From the NCBI RefSeq assembly GCF_001507435.1, contig NZ_LMWH01000025.1, positions 1 to 5,961 on the forward strand: 5,961 bases of DNA. Reading direction: 5' to 3'. The notes beneath the pieces are model-generated. The model was not told the origin of the DNA. It was given only the letters and a program-made list of their open reading frames with translations, and made no database searches. Made by a program: the position numbers and the translations under genes. Origin of the DNA: Streptomyces sp. NRRL F-5122. GTDB taxonomy: Bacteria > Actinomycetota > Actinomycetes > Streptomycetales > Streptomycetaceae. Positions 5,821 through 5,961 of the stretch are shown here, piece after piece. The number at the start of each line of letters is the position of its first letter. Within the stretch, counting starts at the first letter, position 1.

Positions 5821-5961
5821 ATTACGCCGGGGCGGTGAAGGCGGTCAGGATTTCTTCGGTGCGGAAGCCCAGGGATGCGTATACGGGCTCGCCCATGGGG
5901 CTGGAGTAGAGGTAGGCGGTCGTGGCCCCTGCTTCCTGTCCTGCGCGGATGATCTCCGCCG
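5821..5961 (-). repeat. Terminal inverted repeat, right arm
   Basis: Reverse complement of 1-141 with two mismatches (opposite positions 100 and 139). The outermost 99 bases are identical to the left arm. Similarity stops directly beyond the stop codon. Confidence 0.97.
5822..5961 (-). CDS. GNAT family N-acetyltransferase, C-terminal fragment (right copy)
   Basis: The frame enters from the right end (first full codon at 5959) and runs 45 codons to TAA at 5824-5822. It encodes the same C-terminal segment as the left fragment (GATTAYLYSS, then GEPVYASLGF), except that the residue after LGF is Arg instead of His and the stop is TAA instead of TGA. The copy points into the window, so the two copies face each other across about 5.7 kb. 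Both differences leave the protein intact, suggesting a recent duplication of a functional gene or two alleles of one repeat family. The rest of the gene is outside the window. Confidence 0.85.
   Translation of the reverse strand, partial: AEIIRAGQEAGATTAYLYSSPMGEPVYASLGFRTEEILTAFTAPA

Larger units (their letters stand above)
4862..5821. other. About 960 bp without a recognisable gene
   Basis: Long open frames cross this stretch on both strands (for example 4872-5765 plus and 5085-5666 minus). Their products are Arg/Pro/His-rich without any motif, and the third codon positions lack the strong G/C bias of the intact genes, so I do not call them genes. No tRNA or known RNA was recognised. The stretch holds a dyad at 4918-4936, two direct GTTGACG copies (5030-5036 and 5052-5058, 22 bases apart), a CAGG microsatellite at 5195-5216, an AGCGCC/GGCGCT hairpin (5542-5547 with 5557-5562), and terminator-like hairpins at 5782-5816. 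The promoter of the lipoprotein operon must lie in its left part, but no convincing -35/-10 pair is visible. A tiny ORF, ATG 5595 with a GAGAGG upstream (14 codons), cannot be supported. Confidence 0.6.

Noticed and set aside
1..5961. Inverted ends as insertion-sequence or transposon terminal repeats
   Set aside because: The repeat is coding sequence of an acetyltransferase, no transposase gene is seen in the window, and target-site duplications cannot be assessed because the repeat runs out of the window.

Overview
The base composition is very G+C-rich, all start codons used are GTG or ATG behind purine-rich ribosome binding sites, terminators are long GC hairpins without T-runs, and the proteins resemble Streptomyces families. 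The source is most likely Streptomyces or a close actinomycete relative (inference from sequence character only).

Layout. The left end (1-140) is the C-terminal tail of a GNAT acetyltransferase reading rightward, followed by a 16-bp perfect hairpin terminator. Next (275-670) is a second, unrelated GNAT gene, broken by one in-frame TGA. From 767 to 4861 four intact genes lie on the minus strand. In transcription order they are a Yx(FWY)xxD-motif lipoprotein, an atypical LuxR/NarL-type response regulator, a DUF4255 (Pvc16/Afp16-type) protein and a two-lobed AAA+ ATPase. The last two overlap by 4 bp. Upstream of the lipoprotein lie about 960 bp (4862-5821) in which I recognise no gene. The right end (5822-5961) is again the C-terminal tail of the first GNAT gene, inverted.

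Biology. DUF4255 protein plus AAA+ ATPase is the signature accessory pair of extracellular/phage-tail-like contractile injection systems (eCIS; Afp15/16 and Pvc15/16). In Streptomyces such clusters are accompanied by regulators. Here the ATPase is followed directly by a terminator hairpin and a convergent pseudogene. No tube, sheath, spike or baseplate gene follows, so the window looks like a detached or eroded regulator-terminator-ATPase module.

Architecture of the window. The first 99 bases are exactly the reverse complement of the last 99, and the two copies differ at only two of 141 positions. Either the segment is bounded by an inverted gene duplication, or the window is a whole assembly contig ending in a collapsed repeat, or both.
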